Shown here in pieces: positions 37,074-47,801 of a stretch of 64,000 bases of DNA; the stretch's first letter is position 1; each line of letters opens with the position of its first letter. This DNA is from Leishmania donovani (lineage: Eukaryota > Euglenozoa > Kinetoplastea > Trypanosomatida > Trypanosomatidae): assembly GCF_000227135.1 (NCBI RefSeq), contig NC_018255.1, positions 917,894 through 981,893 on the forward strand. Reading direction: 5' to 3'. The position numbers and the translations under genes were made by a program. A model generated the notes under the pieces. The model ran no database searches. It was not told where the DNA came from and worked only from the letters and a program-made list of their open reading frames with translations.

Positions 37074-38023
37074 GGTGACGGACGCCTTGGCTAGCAGCCG
37101 ACAAGAGAGGCGGCTGAGGTCTCTCGTCTTCCGCTTCTGCCAACCTTTTGATCTCCCCGAGATCATCAACAACGCGCTCGTCGGCCTCCCCCTTCTCCCT
37201 CCCTCCTTCCCTGCACCTCCGGCTCCCGGGCGCAGCCGTTCCCTTGCCCTTCTTGGCTCGTTCTGCCACGCGCAGAGGAAGCAGATAAGCCAAGCAGGCG
37301 AGTTCTTCCATAGAGGCGCAGGCGTTTTTCACCTTTTGCTGCACGCCGCACCCACCCACCCACCTATCTATATATACACGCGACGTCCGCAGGTGCCCGC
37401 TGACGCACTCCGATCAGCAGGGTGTCACGTCGAACGTCGCCGACCTTTCGACACACATACAAGCGAACTGTTGGTGAGAGGCTGGGCGCGACGATCACTG
37501 CTGCTGCCACGCCACCCCTTCTTCTTTCTGCGCCACGCGATTTGCTGCTCGACTTTGAGGAGGGCGGTGTATGCGTTGTTGCTGCTGCTGCTGCTGCTGC
37601 TGTCATGGTCCCTTGGCCTCGTGCTTGCCATGCTCTTTCTATGCGACTGCCCCGTCTTGTCCCTTCTCCGTCAGCGTATGTGACTGGCCACGCACCGAGT
37701 CGTTTGTTGCCGTATCCGGCTGTTCAAACCCAACCCCTCCCCCTCTTTCTTTCCCTCCTCCTCTTCTGCATACGCACTCTTGTCATCGTTCGCCACTTTT
37801 ACTTCTTCCGTCACCCTTTGTCTGTTCCCGTGCACTTCTTCGTGCGCGTCTGCGTGTGCGTGCGCGCATGCCCACCGCCGCTGCTTGATCGAAGTTTGTG
37901 TGTGTGCGTGTGTGCTTGAGGGTGCTTTTCCCACACTTGCATACGGCGTCGCCGACCCCCCGCCCCCGCTCGTTCGCTCTTTGCTTGCGTTGACGCGAGA
38001 GGCGAAGGAGAGAGAACCATTGC
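37074..38023. other. Intergenic region, no supported gene
   Basis: Pyrimidine-rich throughout, with a short GCTGCT run on the + strand near 37577-37601 and GT repeats around 37895-37915. Long frames on both strands are low-complexity shadows. Confidence 0.5.
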
Positions 38024-39085
38024 ATGCCCTTGCGTGATACACGCGCATACCCCAACACCCTGCAAGTCTGCACGAGGATGCTTGCTCATCGCGGCACAAT
38101 TGCCAAGGATGGCGATGTAGTGCTGGTCGTGCATGGCCACCAGAACATCACCCCTCTAGTGCTGCAGCGCGGCGCTGTTCTGCACTGCAAGGCCGGCAAG
38201 TTTGACCACAACAGCATCATTGGCCGCCCCCTCGGTATATATGTTAAGGGACGCAGCAATCAGAAAAACGACCCGCGGGAGTCGTCGGTGCTCATTCTGC
38301 AGAACAGCGCAGACATGTGGACGCAGGCGGTGCCGCACCGCACGCAGATCATTTACGATACCGACATCGCCGTCATCCTTTTAAACCTGCGCCTCGGACC
38401 TGGTAAGAAGGTGGTGGAGGCGGGGACGGGTAGCGGAAGCCTGACCCACTCCTTGGCCAAGGCAGTAGCCCCGAGCGGGTGCGTGTACACCTGTGACTTT
38501 CACAAGCAACGCTGCCTGGAGGCGCGTGCCGAGTTTCGTGGCAACGGCCTCGACTCGCACCTAGTATGCAGTCAGTGGCGGGACGTGTGCACGACCAACA
38601 CGGGCGCCGCTGACGTCGTCGACGGCGTTGATGCGGATGTCGCGGCGATGGAGGCGCCGCTCACCGGCTTTGGTGTGCCGGCAGCTTCTGTAGACGCCAT
38701 CTTCCTCGATGTCCCCGCACCATGGGCGGCCATCGAGAACGTTTGCCACGTGCTCAAGGAGGGTGGGATGCTGTGCACCTTCTCGCCTTGCATGGAGCAG
38801 ACGCAGCGGACGGTGGAGGCACTGCGGGCTGCTCCGCACCACTTCGTCGACATCCGCACAGTGGAAGCCCTCACGAAGTTCTTCGAACCCGTCTTCAAGC
38901 GTGCACGCGATACACGCGATCGCGACTGCACCAAGTTCCGCGCGAGCTTGGTTTCGAAGGGTCATAGCGCCTACTTGACCTTCGCGCGGCGGCGCCTGGC
39001 CAAGTCGGAAAGGCTCGAGGTGGAAAAGGTGCTCGAGGTGAATGGCGCGGAGAAGGATGGCGTGAAAGGAGCATCAACGGCGTAG
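38024..39085 (+). CDS. TRM61: tRNA (adenine-58-N1)-methyltransferase catalytic subunit TRM61 (353 aa)
   Basis: A SAM-dependent enzyme that makes m1A58 in the T-loop of tRNAs, normally as a heterotetramer with TRM6, whose gene is not in this window. An N-terminal beta domain (about residues 19-75, with DGDVVLVVHG and IIGRPLGIYVKG) leads to the family segment TQAVPHRTQIIYDTDIA, then SAM motif I VVEAGTGSGS (130-139) and the catalytic-region motif FLDVPAPWAA (227-236), followed by CTFSPCMEQ. This is the eukaryotic TRM61/GCD14 order. Two starts are possible: ATG 38024, or ATG 38078 (MLAHRGTI), which better matches the N-terminus of homologues. I list the longer one because both are in frame with no way to choose. 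Confidence 0.93.
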   Translation: MPLRDTRAYPNTLQVCTRMLAHRGTIAKDGDVVLVVHGHQNITPLVLQRGAVLHCKAGKFDHNSIIGRPLGIYVKGRSNQKNDPRESSVLILQNSADMWTQAVPHRTQIIYDTDIAVILLNLRLGPGKKVVEAGTGSGSLTHSLAKAVAPSGCVYTCDFHKQRCLEARAEFRGNGLDSHLVCSQWRDVCTTNTGAADVVDGVDADVAAMEAPLTGFGVPAASVDAIFLDVPAPWAAIENVCHVLKEGGMLCTFSPCMEQTQRTVEALRAAPHHFVDIRTVEALTKFFEPVFKRARDTRDRDCTKFRASLVSKGHSAYLTFARRRLAKSERLEVEKVLEVNGAEKDGVKGASTA

Positions 39086-39908
39086 TGCCGCGTCGCTGTC
39101 TCTCGCTCTCTCTTCATTCTCTAAGCGCGCTCGCCCCCCCCCCCCTCCCGACGGTGGTGCCACACTCGTGCACAACGTAGCAATGGGCGCGTAAACAAGT
39201 ACGCGGCATGCGCACGGGGCCATGCCTAAAAAAATGCGACACAAGGGTGAAATGAGCGGCATCAGAGGAAAAGGAGGGGCATGCACGCCCAGCGGGTGTG
39301 GCGGTGGGGAGGATGGTGATATTTGAGGCCCGGTGCGAGCTCCGCCAGCACTGCTGTTTTCCTTCAACACCGATGTGCAGGGTGCTGTGCAGGTTGAAGC
39401 AGAAAGCAATTGCAACACGAAACCAAGGCACTAGGCCGAGGAGCTGCACGCGTGCCTCACTAAGGGGGAGAGGGCGAGGGGTAAGAGGGGGCGGCGGGGC
39501 TCCCCACCCTTCCCTGCGCGGCTGTCCAGACTCCCTTCTTCTCTGTTTGTCTTCGTCGCTGCACGTGGTCTGACGAGGTTGAGAGCATCGGCGCCTTCTT
39601 CAGTTGAAACTGCGATGGAGTAATCCGTTCTCGTGCCGCCCCCATACTCGTCGCTCTTTCCCCCCTTTCTCCCTCTCTCTCTGCCACACGCATACGTGCT
39701 TGGGCGCGGATGCGACGCTCACGTCCTTTCTTTCCTTTTCTCTTTCGGCACATCGCGGGAGGCGGGACACAGGAGGGAGCATCAGCATACCGTCAGTACC
39801 GAGTACCGTATCGGCAGGGGCCTGGCATAACCACACACACACAAACACCCCACAGAGCCGGTCAACGACACCAAAGTGCTCGTCGTCGTCGTCGTCGGCG
39901 TCAGCGTC
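39086..39908. other. Intergenic region, no supported gene
   Basis: A C-run (39137-39146) lies near the 5' side, then mixed sequence and a pyrimidine tract at about 39650-39745 that could direct processing of the RFT1 mRNA, with a first downstream AG at 39760-39761. No coding frame is convincing. Confidence 0.5.
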
Positions 39909-42098
39909 ATGACCCCTTTGGCCCCCAGCTCCTTTAAAGGGCAGCTGCTGCTCGCACTCATGCTCAGCATTGGTCTCAAGGTGCTCACCTTCTCCCTCAG
40001 CACCATCCTCACACGACTCCTGCTGCCGTACCAGAACGGTGTGTACTTCACCTTCAACGTGTACAACGACGCCGTACTGTTCATTGCGCGGGAGGCGACC
40101 CGCAACGTAGCGTCTCGGCTGCCCATCATAGAGCCGAGCGCAGAAGCGGAGGACAGCGCCGAGCAGGACGGCAAAGGCGGCGCGGCTCATGAGATGAGTC
40201 CTGCTGAGCGAGGTCGCGCACCTTCAGCGCCATCCGCTTCGTCTACGCGGACGCCGGCGAGCTTGGTGAGGGTGGCCAACGTCCGTGCGGTGGTGAGCAT
40301 AGCCTTCTGCTCTGTGCCGCTTGCCATCGTCGTGGCCGCAGTGGTGGAGGCTCTCGGTACATGCCTCGGCGCGGCGTCATTCTTTCCTTCCATGATGCAA
40401 CACGCGCGCGCCAGTCAGCAGGTCTTCCGCAAGGCAGAGAACGCCAGCGGCCTCGACGGCGCAAGCACACTGACGGGGCTCCCGTTTCTTCTGCTGCCGT
40501 ACATGCCGGAGACGACGGTGGTGCTGTGCGCTGTCCTTATGGCAGCCGTGGAGCCGTGCGTCGTGCTCGTTCAGTCGCTGAACCTTTTCCGTGTGGTTGT
40601 TCTGGCCGAGTGCGCGACGCTTGTAGCGCGGCTGTGCACCATCATCGGCATCGTGTACGCTTGCCAGCGCAACAGCGCCGGCGGCCGCACGCCCCAAGGC
40701 GAGGTGGGCAATGGGCTGCGCACCATGTGGGAAGCACGTATGGCATTGGCGTTTGGCCAGCTCGCGTACGCGATAACGCATGTGATCTACTACTCGCTGG
40801 TCCTGTCGGGGCTCCCAGTGGCTCGCTGGCTCGGCTCCAGCACCGCGATGGAGCAAGTGCGAGCGGCAGCACTGCTGGCGCATGCAAGGGACATGGGACA
40901 CTCAGAACAAGATATAGGTCCAGGTAGGTCTGCTGGTGATGCGAAGGCGGCGCCGTCTTCGGCGCTTGCCGCCCCGTTGCAGGCGGGAAGATGGGCAACC
41001 TTTGCCTTTCCCTTCTGCTTCTACTCCATTGTGGACAGCGTCGCAGTCTGCCGGCGCTACGCCTCGCTCTTCAGCACGTTCCTGCGCGAAAGCCTGCTGC
41101 GACTGGTGCTGTCTGAGGGGGAGAGCCTCACGCTGACCTCTCTCGGCTCCGAGACGGCGCGGGGGTACTACCAGCTCATCTCTAGCCTCGGCTCTCTCGT
41201 CGCCCGCCTGCTCTTCCGCATCTGGGAGAACGCCTGCTTCGTCAAGTGGAGTCGCGAGGCTTCGCTGGGCCACCGACACACCGCCGTGCAGTTGCTGAAG
41301 CTGATGCTGCGCCTAGCCTTCTATGTCAGTTTCTCATTCACCCTGTTGGGCCCCCCGCTGGCAAAGACGTTCCTGGCCACGATGTACACGTCGCGGTGGG
41401 CGACACCGCAGGTGTCGACGGCGCTCCAGCTTTACTTCTACGATCTACCGCTGATGGCCTGGAACGGGCTGCTGGAGGCATTTCTGCGTGCCGTCGCTTC
41501 CCCGGCGGTGCTGCAACGGCTGCAGCGGTGGATGGTCGGGGAGACAGTCTTGTACATCGCAGCGTGCTACGTCACGCTAGTCGCCTTTGGAAAGGCGGAT
41601 TCACAGGGCGAGAGTGTAAGCGTCTTGGTGCTGCTGAACATCTTCAATACGCTCTGGCGGTGTGGCGTGTCCATTTACCTCCTGGTAAGCTCCCCGGGTG
41701 CTGCGGTCGGCTCTGCAACGGCTGCCTCCACTGATGCCCAAGCCAAAGACGGAGGCGGTCCTGCTGCCCCGGCCGCCCCTTCCCTCGCTCCGCCGTCTCC
41801 CATCGTGCACCTGCGTGATTTTGCTTCTCTCTTTCCCAAGCACATTGTCGGCTCGATCCTCGGCATCTTTGTGTGTAGCCGTGTGCTGCGTGCATACTCA
41901 GTGGTGACCATCGCGGCCGTCGGCTTGGCGTACGCCGCAGTGATTCTTGCCTGGGATGGCGAGGTGCGCCAGCTTCTCGTGACACCGGTGTGGAGCCGTG
42001 TGCGGCCACTGTTGCTGGGGAGCCACGACGGCTCGCACGTGGGCCTGGCCACTGCCCCTCCGCGAAGTGTGGAATTGCCCAAGAGCATGGCGGCGTGA
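39909..42098 (+). CDS. RFT1-like ER membrane protein (729 aa)
   Basis: A polytopic membrane protein of the Rft1 family, which acts in the endoplasmic reticulum in the use of Man5GlcNAc2-PP-dolichol for N-glycosylation. Whether it is itself the flippase is disputed, and trypanosomatid work is central to that debate. The N-terminal helix with LMLSIGLKVLTFSLS and TRLLLPYQNG, followed by DAVLFIAREATRNVASR, is the Rft1 signature (first helices plus the SREAFR-like motif). Later segments FAFPFCFYSIVDS, SLGSLVARLLFRIWEN and the helix pairs to the C-terminus agree. Poly-Ala/Ser/Gly insertions (about 78-115 and 600-640) make it longer than the about 540-residue animal proteins. The start is the ATG at 39909, the first in frame. 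Confidence 0.9.
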   Translation: MTPLAPSSFKGQLLLALMLSIGLKVLTFSLSTILTRLLLPYQNGVYFTFNVYNDAVLFIAREATRNVASRLPIIEPSAEAEDSAEQDGKGGAAHEMSPAERGRAPSAPSASSTRTPASLVRVANVRAVVSIAFCSVPLAIVVAAVVEALGTCLGAASFFPSMMQHARASQQVFRKAENASGLDGASTLTGLPFLLLPYMPETTVVLCAVLMAAVEPCVVLVQSLNLFRVVVLAECATLVARLCTIIGIVYACQRNSAGGRTPQGEVGNGLRTMWEARMALAFGQLAYAITHVIYYSLVLSGLPVARWLGSSTAMEQVRAAALLAHARDMGHSEQDIGPGRSAGDAKAAPSSALAAPLQAGRWATFAFPFCFYSIVDSVAVCRRYASLFSTFLRESLLRLVLSEGESLTLTSLGSETARGYYQLISSLGSLVARLLFRIWENACFVKWSREASLGHRHTAVQLLKLMLRLAFYVSFSFTLLGPPLAKTFLATMYTSRWATPQVSTALQLYFYDLPLMAWNGLLEAFLRAVASPAVLQRLQRWMVGETVLYIAACYVTLVAFGKADSQGESVSVLVLLNIFNTLWRCGVSIYLLVSSPGAAVGSATAASTDAQAKDGGGPAAPAAPSLAPPSPIVHLRDFASLFPKHIVGSILGIFVCSRVLRAYSVVTIAAVGLAYAAVILAWDGEVRQLLVTPVWSRVRPLLLGSHDGSHVGLATAPPRSVELPKSMAA

Positions 42099-43624
42099 AC
42101 CGCTACACATGCCACGTGTGCATGGCGTGCGCCCGTGGCACGTGCCACACCGCGTTGCACTGTCGCAGTGCTCCTTCCCCCTTTTGTGTTGCCCCCTACC
42201 CCTTTGCCGCTAACGTGCCAAACGCAGCCATTCGCTTTCTCTGGTGTGGTGTACGTGGGCGACATCGTAAAGCAACACTCCCCTTCCCCGAAACACGAAG
42301 CTCGAGACTTGGGTATCGGTGACCAGGCCGATCGGTGGTGCTGCGCGCTTCTTTGCGTGCTTCTCTCCGCGCCAGTGCCAAGGTATCCAGAGCGAAAAAG
42401 AGCGGGTGAGTGGGATGGGGGCAGGAGGGAGGAGGGTGTCTCTGCGGTACGCCTCCTGCCTCCATTCCACTGACGAGCACGAGATCTTGTGTGTCTCGCC
42501 CTCCCCCTCTTCACGGCTCTGCGCGCACCGCATGTGCACCGCACCCTTTGCTGCTCTTGCCCCCCTCCCCCTCCTCTTATGCCGCGGATTCCTCTCTTGT
42601 GTATCCTTTCCTGCTGCTGCTGCTGCTGCCGCTGCCACCCCCATCCCCATCGATGAGGGTGTGCACCCGCTTACACATGCATGCGGTCATTCTTCTGCTC
42701 ATCGTTGCTTTGAAATTCGCCGCGAAGTACCACAGCTTGCCATGATCTCTAGGTATGTGCTGACGTGTGTGTGTGTGTGTGCGTCGACGATCCACACCGA
42801 CACCCTCCTCCAAGAGGAGTACCATTGCCTCACGGATATCATATGAAGCCACTTCCACCGCCACGTGCTGCCGTTCCTCCCACCCGCTCACCCCCTCCAC
42901 CTCGTCTTGCACACCGAGTCACAGACGCGACTGGTTCGCTTAGCCAAGAGAACAACAAGAGCGAAGAAACAACGAGAAAACCGAAGGGAAAACGGCAAAC
43001 AAAGACGTGCACTTGATATCCCCCCCTCCCCTCTGATCTGCTCTGCTCTGCTCGCCCGCCCCTGCCCGGTCTTTACGCACCCGCTCTGCGCTCGTCTCCT
43101 CGAAAGCGAACACAAAACAAGAAGAGAGAAACGAGGGAGCGACACATGCAACATCTGCAACAATAGGACGACGCATGACATGATGTGCGTGAGTGTGGGT
43201 AGCACTCGTCGTGGTGGGGCTCATCCCTCCTCCTGTGTATGCATGCATATTGTGATGGTTGTCTTTCTCGCTTTGCGTGTGTGTGTGTGTGTGCTTGTGG
43301 GTAGGCGTGTGCGCATTATGTCTGGGGCCTCACACGCTCCTCTCTCGTCTCGCCTGCTTCCACTTCCTCTTGTTTTTCCGCCTTTCCACCCACGCCACTC
43401 TCTCTCTCTCTCGCCCTCTCTCCCCCATCATCTTATATATATACATCCATCTTATCGAGAGAAAAGCGCGCACACACAGACGCACGCGCACACCTCACTC
43501 TCTTTCACACACACACACACACACACACCCCTGACACTCTCCTCCTCATCAGTCATCTCTCTCGCTCTCTCCCTTTTATTATTATTACCCCCTCCCTCCC
43601 TCCGTCTTTCGCGTTAGCCCAGCC
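42099..43624. other. Intergenic region (1.5 kb), no supported gene
   Basis: Pyrimidine-rich, with a GCTGCT run near 42612-42630 and CA/GT microsatellites at about 42767-42781, 43279-43293 and 43508-43527. No frame beyond low complexity. Confidence 0.5.
43553..43617 (+). promoter_or_regulatory. Candidate trans-splice acceptor for the E2 gene
   Basis: An almost unbroken pyrimidine/T-rich tract, interrupted by TTATTATTATTA, ends in CGCGTTAG with AG at 43616-43617. If used, the 5' UTR would be only about 7 nt before ATG 43625, in addition to the spliced leader. Confidence 0.4.
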
Positions 43625-44527
43625 ATGTTTCGTCGTGTGCCGACGCGCGTGTTGCCCACTGCGTGCAGTGCGGCCCACAACGTGAGCCTCCGCTTCTGCC
43701 TCAGCATCAAAGTACCCACAATTGCCGAGTCCATCAGTACGGGTAAGGTTGTGAACTGGGCGAAGAAGGTCGGCGACGCCGTCGCCGAAGACGAAGTAAT
43801 TTGCCAGATCGAGTCGGACAAGCTCAACGTCGACGTGCGTGCGCCGGCGAACGGCGTCATTACGAAGATCAATTTCGAGGAGGGCGCTGATGTCGAGGTC
43901 GGCGCGGAACTGTCCACGATGAAGGAGGGCCCCGCGCCAGCGGCAACTGCACCGAAGGCTGCGGAAGTCAAGTTGGACGCACCCAAGGCGGAGCCGCCGA
44001 AGGCTGCAGCCCCAGCTGCTGCGGCGCCTGCGGCTCCTGCCGCACCTGTCGTCGCCGCCAAGCCCGCGATGCACACCATGGCCGGCGCTGACCCGCGCAC
44101 GAAGAGCGTCCGCATCTCCTCGATGCGCCGCCGCATCGCTGACCGCCTCAAGGCCAGCCAGAACACGTGCGCCATGCTGACCACCTTCAATGAGATCGAC
44201 ATGACACCGCTGTTCCAGCTGCGCGACAAGTACAAGGACGAGTTCCACAAGCGCCACGACGTGAAGCTGGGACTGATGTCGCCCTTCGTGAAGGCGAGCG
44301 CGATTGCGCTCAAGGATGTGCCGATCGTGAACGCATCCTTTGGCAAGGACACCATTGACTACCACGAGTTCGTAGATATCGCGATCGCCGTGGCGACGCC
44401 GCGCGGCCTCGTCGTGCCCGTAATCCGTGATGTGCAGAACATGAACTTGGCAAACATCGAGACCGCCATCGCCGACTACGCCGCGCGTGCGCGCATCAAC
44501 AAGCTGACCATGGCTGAGATGACTGGA

Positions 44528-44562
<35 letters not shown>

Positions 44563-44794
44563 ATCTTGGATGGGCACGCCGATCATCAACCCTCCGCATA
44601 GCGCCATCCTTGGCATGCACGCCATCAAGAAAAAACCGTGGGTGGTGGGCAACGAGATCAAGATCCGCGACATCATGGCGGTCGCTCTGACCTACGACCA
44701 CCGCCTTATCGACGGTAGCGACGCGGTGACCTTCCTCGTGAAGGTGAAGAATCTGATTGAGGACCCGGCGCGTATGGTGCTGGACCTCTCGTAG
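43625..44794 (+). CDS. 2-oxoglutarate dehydrogenase E2, dihydrolipoamide succinyltransferase (389 aa)
   Basis: The core subunit of the mitochondrial 2-oxoglutarate dehydrogenase complex, moving the succinyl group from E1 to CoA through a lipoyl arm. Residues about 1-25 form a likely presequence (MFRRVPTRVLPTACSAAHNV). One lipoyl domain follows (about 26-103) with the lipoylated lysine in QIESDKLNVDV at residue 66. An Ala/Pro linker (about 103-150) leads directly into the catalytic acyltransferase domain; there is no separate E1/E3-binding domain, as in other eukaryotic E2o proteins. The active-site motif LTYDHRLIDG places His359 and Asp363. MRRRIADRLKASQ marks the start of the catalytic core. 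Length is normal. TCA-cycle function is secure; E1 and E3 genes are not in the window. Confidence 0.96.
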
Positions 44795-47700
44795 GCGCCG
44801 CAGACCTGCCGGGTGCGCGTGCGGAGAGCGAGAGGCGGCGGCATCGATGGTGGTAGAGATAGGCATGAGGGCGGAGAGAAGGGGAGTGGGTAGGATAAGC
44901 CGCACCACTTTTTCTAGAGGTTTGCCGTTCCTTTTCTCCCTGTTGGCGTTCTGCCCGCTACGCTCGGCAGCCTCCACGCCCTCCGCCTGCCCGCAAGTCC
45001 GAAACACGCGCACACACCCTTCTCCTCACCTCTCTTCTAGCACCTATCCCGTGTATGTATATGTCTGTCTGTATGTATGCGACGATGCTCGAATGTGTCT
45101 CTCTGGGTTCATTGGTTGTGTGCGTGTGTGTGTGTGTGTGTCTACCCTTCCCTCTTGCCTGTCCGCTCGTTAATGACTCCGCCCCCTTTTTTTTGTGGTG
45201 GCTGAAAACATGTTTCTCTTCTTGTTTCGGTGCCTCCTACCCTCCCTCCCTCCCTCTCTCCTGCCCGCCTGCCCGCTTGTGTGTGTGTGTGTGTCCGTGC
45301 CTGCCCCCTTTAGTTCTTCCCTCTCTTTCAGTTTTGTTTCACTTCTGTGGGCTCTTTCTTCATTGACTTTCTTTCGCCGACTCACTGTGCTGGTTCGTGC
45401 GTGTGCCTATGTCTGTGTGCTATGGGGGCGAGGATGGGTGCGCACGTTGCTGTGCATGATAACAGGCGTTCTCGCCTTCTCACCGCGTTCCATCTCGTGA
45501 TGGCCGCCACGCATCTTTTTCCCCATCTTGCCTGTTCCTCTCTGTATTCTTGTCGCTGTCGTGCTTGCTCGTGCGCCTGTGGAATGCGCAGGGGGAGGGC
45601 AGGAAGGACGGGGCTCGACAACGTGCGCTTCTCCTCGTCCTAGACACACGTGCTCTGTCTCTCTCTCCATCGGTTGCTGCTCATGCGTTTTCCTTTGCGC
45701 ATGCAGTGCTGGGCGTTTTTCCTTGTTTCTTTTCACAGAGACGCAGGATGGAGAGGCAGCGCAACGCATCCGCGTGCTCGTGTGCTTAAAGTGCGCTTCT
45801 GCGTCATGGAGCACGCAAGACAGTGCACGAGGCGGGGAGGGGATGCGGATTCAGTCGAGGAAGGCGCGCGTATGTATGGGTGAGGGAGGAGGGAGGGTAT
45901 GGAATGCTCGCTGAGGATGGCGCGTTGTGCTTGGCGAACAAAAAGAGCTGAAAGAGAGGAGAGAATAAGCAAGTAAAACGGAAAAAAAACAAGTAGATGA
46001 GAACAGTGCACTTCTTTATGGAACTAAAGCAACGCACGCACACGCACACAGAGGCAGACAGACGCGACGCCGATCGCGTGCCTCAAGTGCCATGAGGCAA
46101 AAAAAACAAAAGGAACAACAACAACGAACACACGTACACACACACGCAGCAAGGGAGCATGCCGTAAAGGTCGCACGGCGGAGAAGGTGGTGTGGTGTGG
46201 GGGAGGAGGGAGGGGGGCCAAAGGGGAAAAAGGAAATGCCTCTAAGAACGAGCGACAGGAAAAGAAAACGTTGCGACTGGCCGCTCTTCTCTTCCTCCCC
46301 GCCGCTCGTTGTATCTCTCTCACACCCTCGAAGACGGCGAAGCCGCCGCAGAGAAGAGGAGACAGAGAGGAGGCAAATATGGAAGAGGCGGAGAGCGAGA
46401 AGGCCTATGAGAGGGGTCGTGTCTGTATGTCTTCATGCTGTGCTGTTTTTTGTGTAATGCTGGCGTATTGTTGTAGTTGCGCGCGTGTGTATGCAACTGT
46501 GTATGTAGGAGTGCGTATGTGCCTCTGGTTCTTCGCCCCTTAGCCCGCCTTCTTCCCTCTTTTTCGAGGTGTCAAGTCCGCCCTCGCCTTCGTGCGTGCC
46601 CGCCTCTTTTCAGTGGCCCCCCTTTTTTGGCTTTCATTCCTGTGTCGCGGGTGGGCGTGCGAGTGCGCGTGTGTGTGTCGCAAGTACGCGTCTCTCTCTG
46701 TGTTCGTTCTATGCGCCTCTGCAGCTCTCTTTGCCCTCTCTCGACCGCGGCCGTTTCTCCTTGTTAGCGCGTTTTCGAAGACCATGACGCACATCTTCTC
46801 CCCCACCGACTACACACGCACACGCGCGCCTTCACAGAGAGGGAGAGAGACGTATGAACGTACCTGAAACCGTCTCACCACCGTCATCGCCATCACCCGC
46901 GACTGCCCTTTTTGTTTTGCAATCGCACCCTTACCGTCCACCACGACTAACCCCACGATGTCGGAGATGAGCAGGACACGCGACACCATCAGAATGCCCC
47001 CCCCCCTCCCCCCCATCTCTGACTTGGCGCGTTTATTGTTGTGATCCTCATCTCATCGTTGACCCGGGCCGTTTCTTTCCCAACCGGCATCTGTCTATAT
47101 CTTTTTCTCATGGGCATAACCAAAGCGGTCACAGGATCTTAACTTAACGGAATGGTCGCACCATCGACAAGGGAGGTGGGAAAAAAAAAACGCACGCAGA
47201 CACACAACAACAGAGGGCTGCGCTTGAGGCTGCGCAGCGCAGAATCACAGGAGAAGAGGTGCGCCGCACAGGCGTGCTGATACGCACGCACATACAGCTG
47301 AAGTATCTTTCTGTTGGGGCTGCAGTGAAGACGCCAACGAAGGAGCTAAGGGCGCTGCGTCACGCTGGATATCTGTCTACGCGCCATGATGCACCCCCAT
47401 CCTTTTTCCAGCCGCCACCACTATCCATGCTACTGGCACGGCTGCTCTTGCATCGACGGCGACGACCGTGCAGGGTGTGGGCGTGAGCGCTTTACCCCCC
47501 CCCCTCCCCCCCCCGCACCCGCAGATCCCTTTCTGCGCCTTCTCTTGCTTCTCCGTCTTTCAGCGTGTCACGCTCGCTGCACCACTCTGCCTCATCTCTT
47601 CTCTATACGTGCCTTCCTTTGCGTCGAAATCCTTTTCCCCTTTTTGTTCTGTGACATCGCCACGATGTCTCTCGCAGCTGCGTAGTAGCAACAGTTCTCA

Positions 47701-47801
47701 ACTCCCCGATCAGCGCTCCCCTCCCATTAACGCATACAGCATACCTCTCTATCTAACCCGCCGTGCCTTATCCTTCATCTGAGGCACACGCTCACGTCAA
47801 A
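44795..47801. other. Long intergenic region (3.0 kb), no supported gene
   Basis: The first kilobase is pyrimidine/GT-rich, 45820-46400 is purine-rich on the + strand with A-runs, then pyrimidine-rich sequence returns. A stretch at about 46860-47300 is less repetitive and contains only a doubtful 68-codon frame on the - strand (46810-47016). C-runs occur at 46996-47005 and 47497-47512. No RNA gene was recognised. Confidence 0.5.
47630..47677 (+). promoter_or_regulatory. Candidate trans-splice acceptor for V-ATPase B
   Basis: The T/C-rich CCTTTTCCCCTTTTTGTTCT is followed by TCTCTCGCAG, AG at 47676-47677, giving a 5' UTR of about 124 nt to ATG 47802. A nearby AG at 47687-47693 is an alternative. 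Confidence 0.35.

Noticed and set aside
46810..47016. 68-codon - strand frame (ILMVSRVLLISDIVG)
   Set aside because: It has some hydrophobic order, but it is very short, starts inside a poly-G context and opposes the direction of every other gene.
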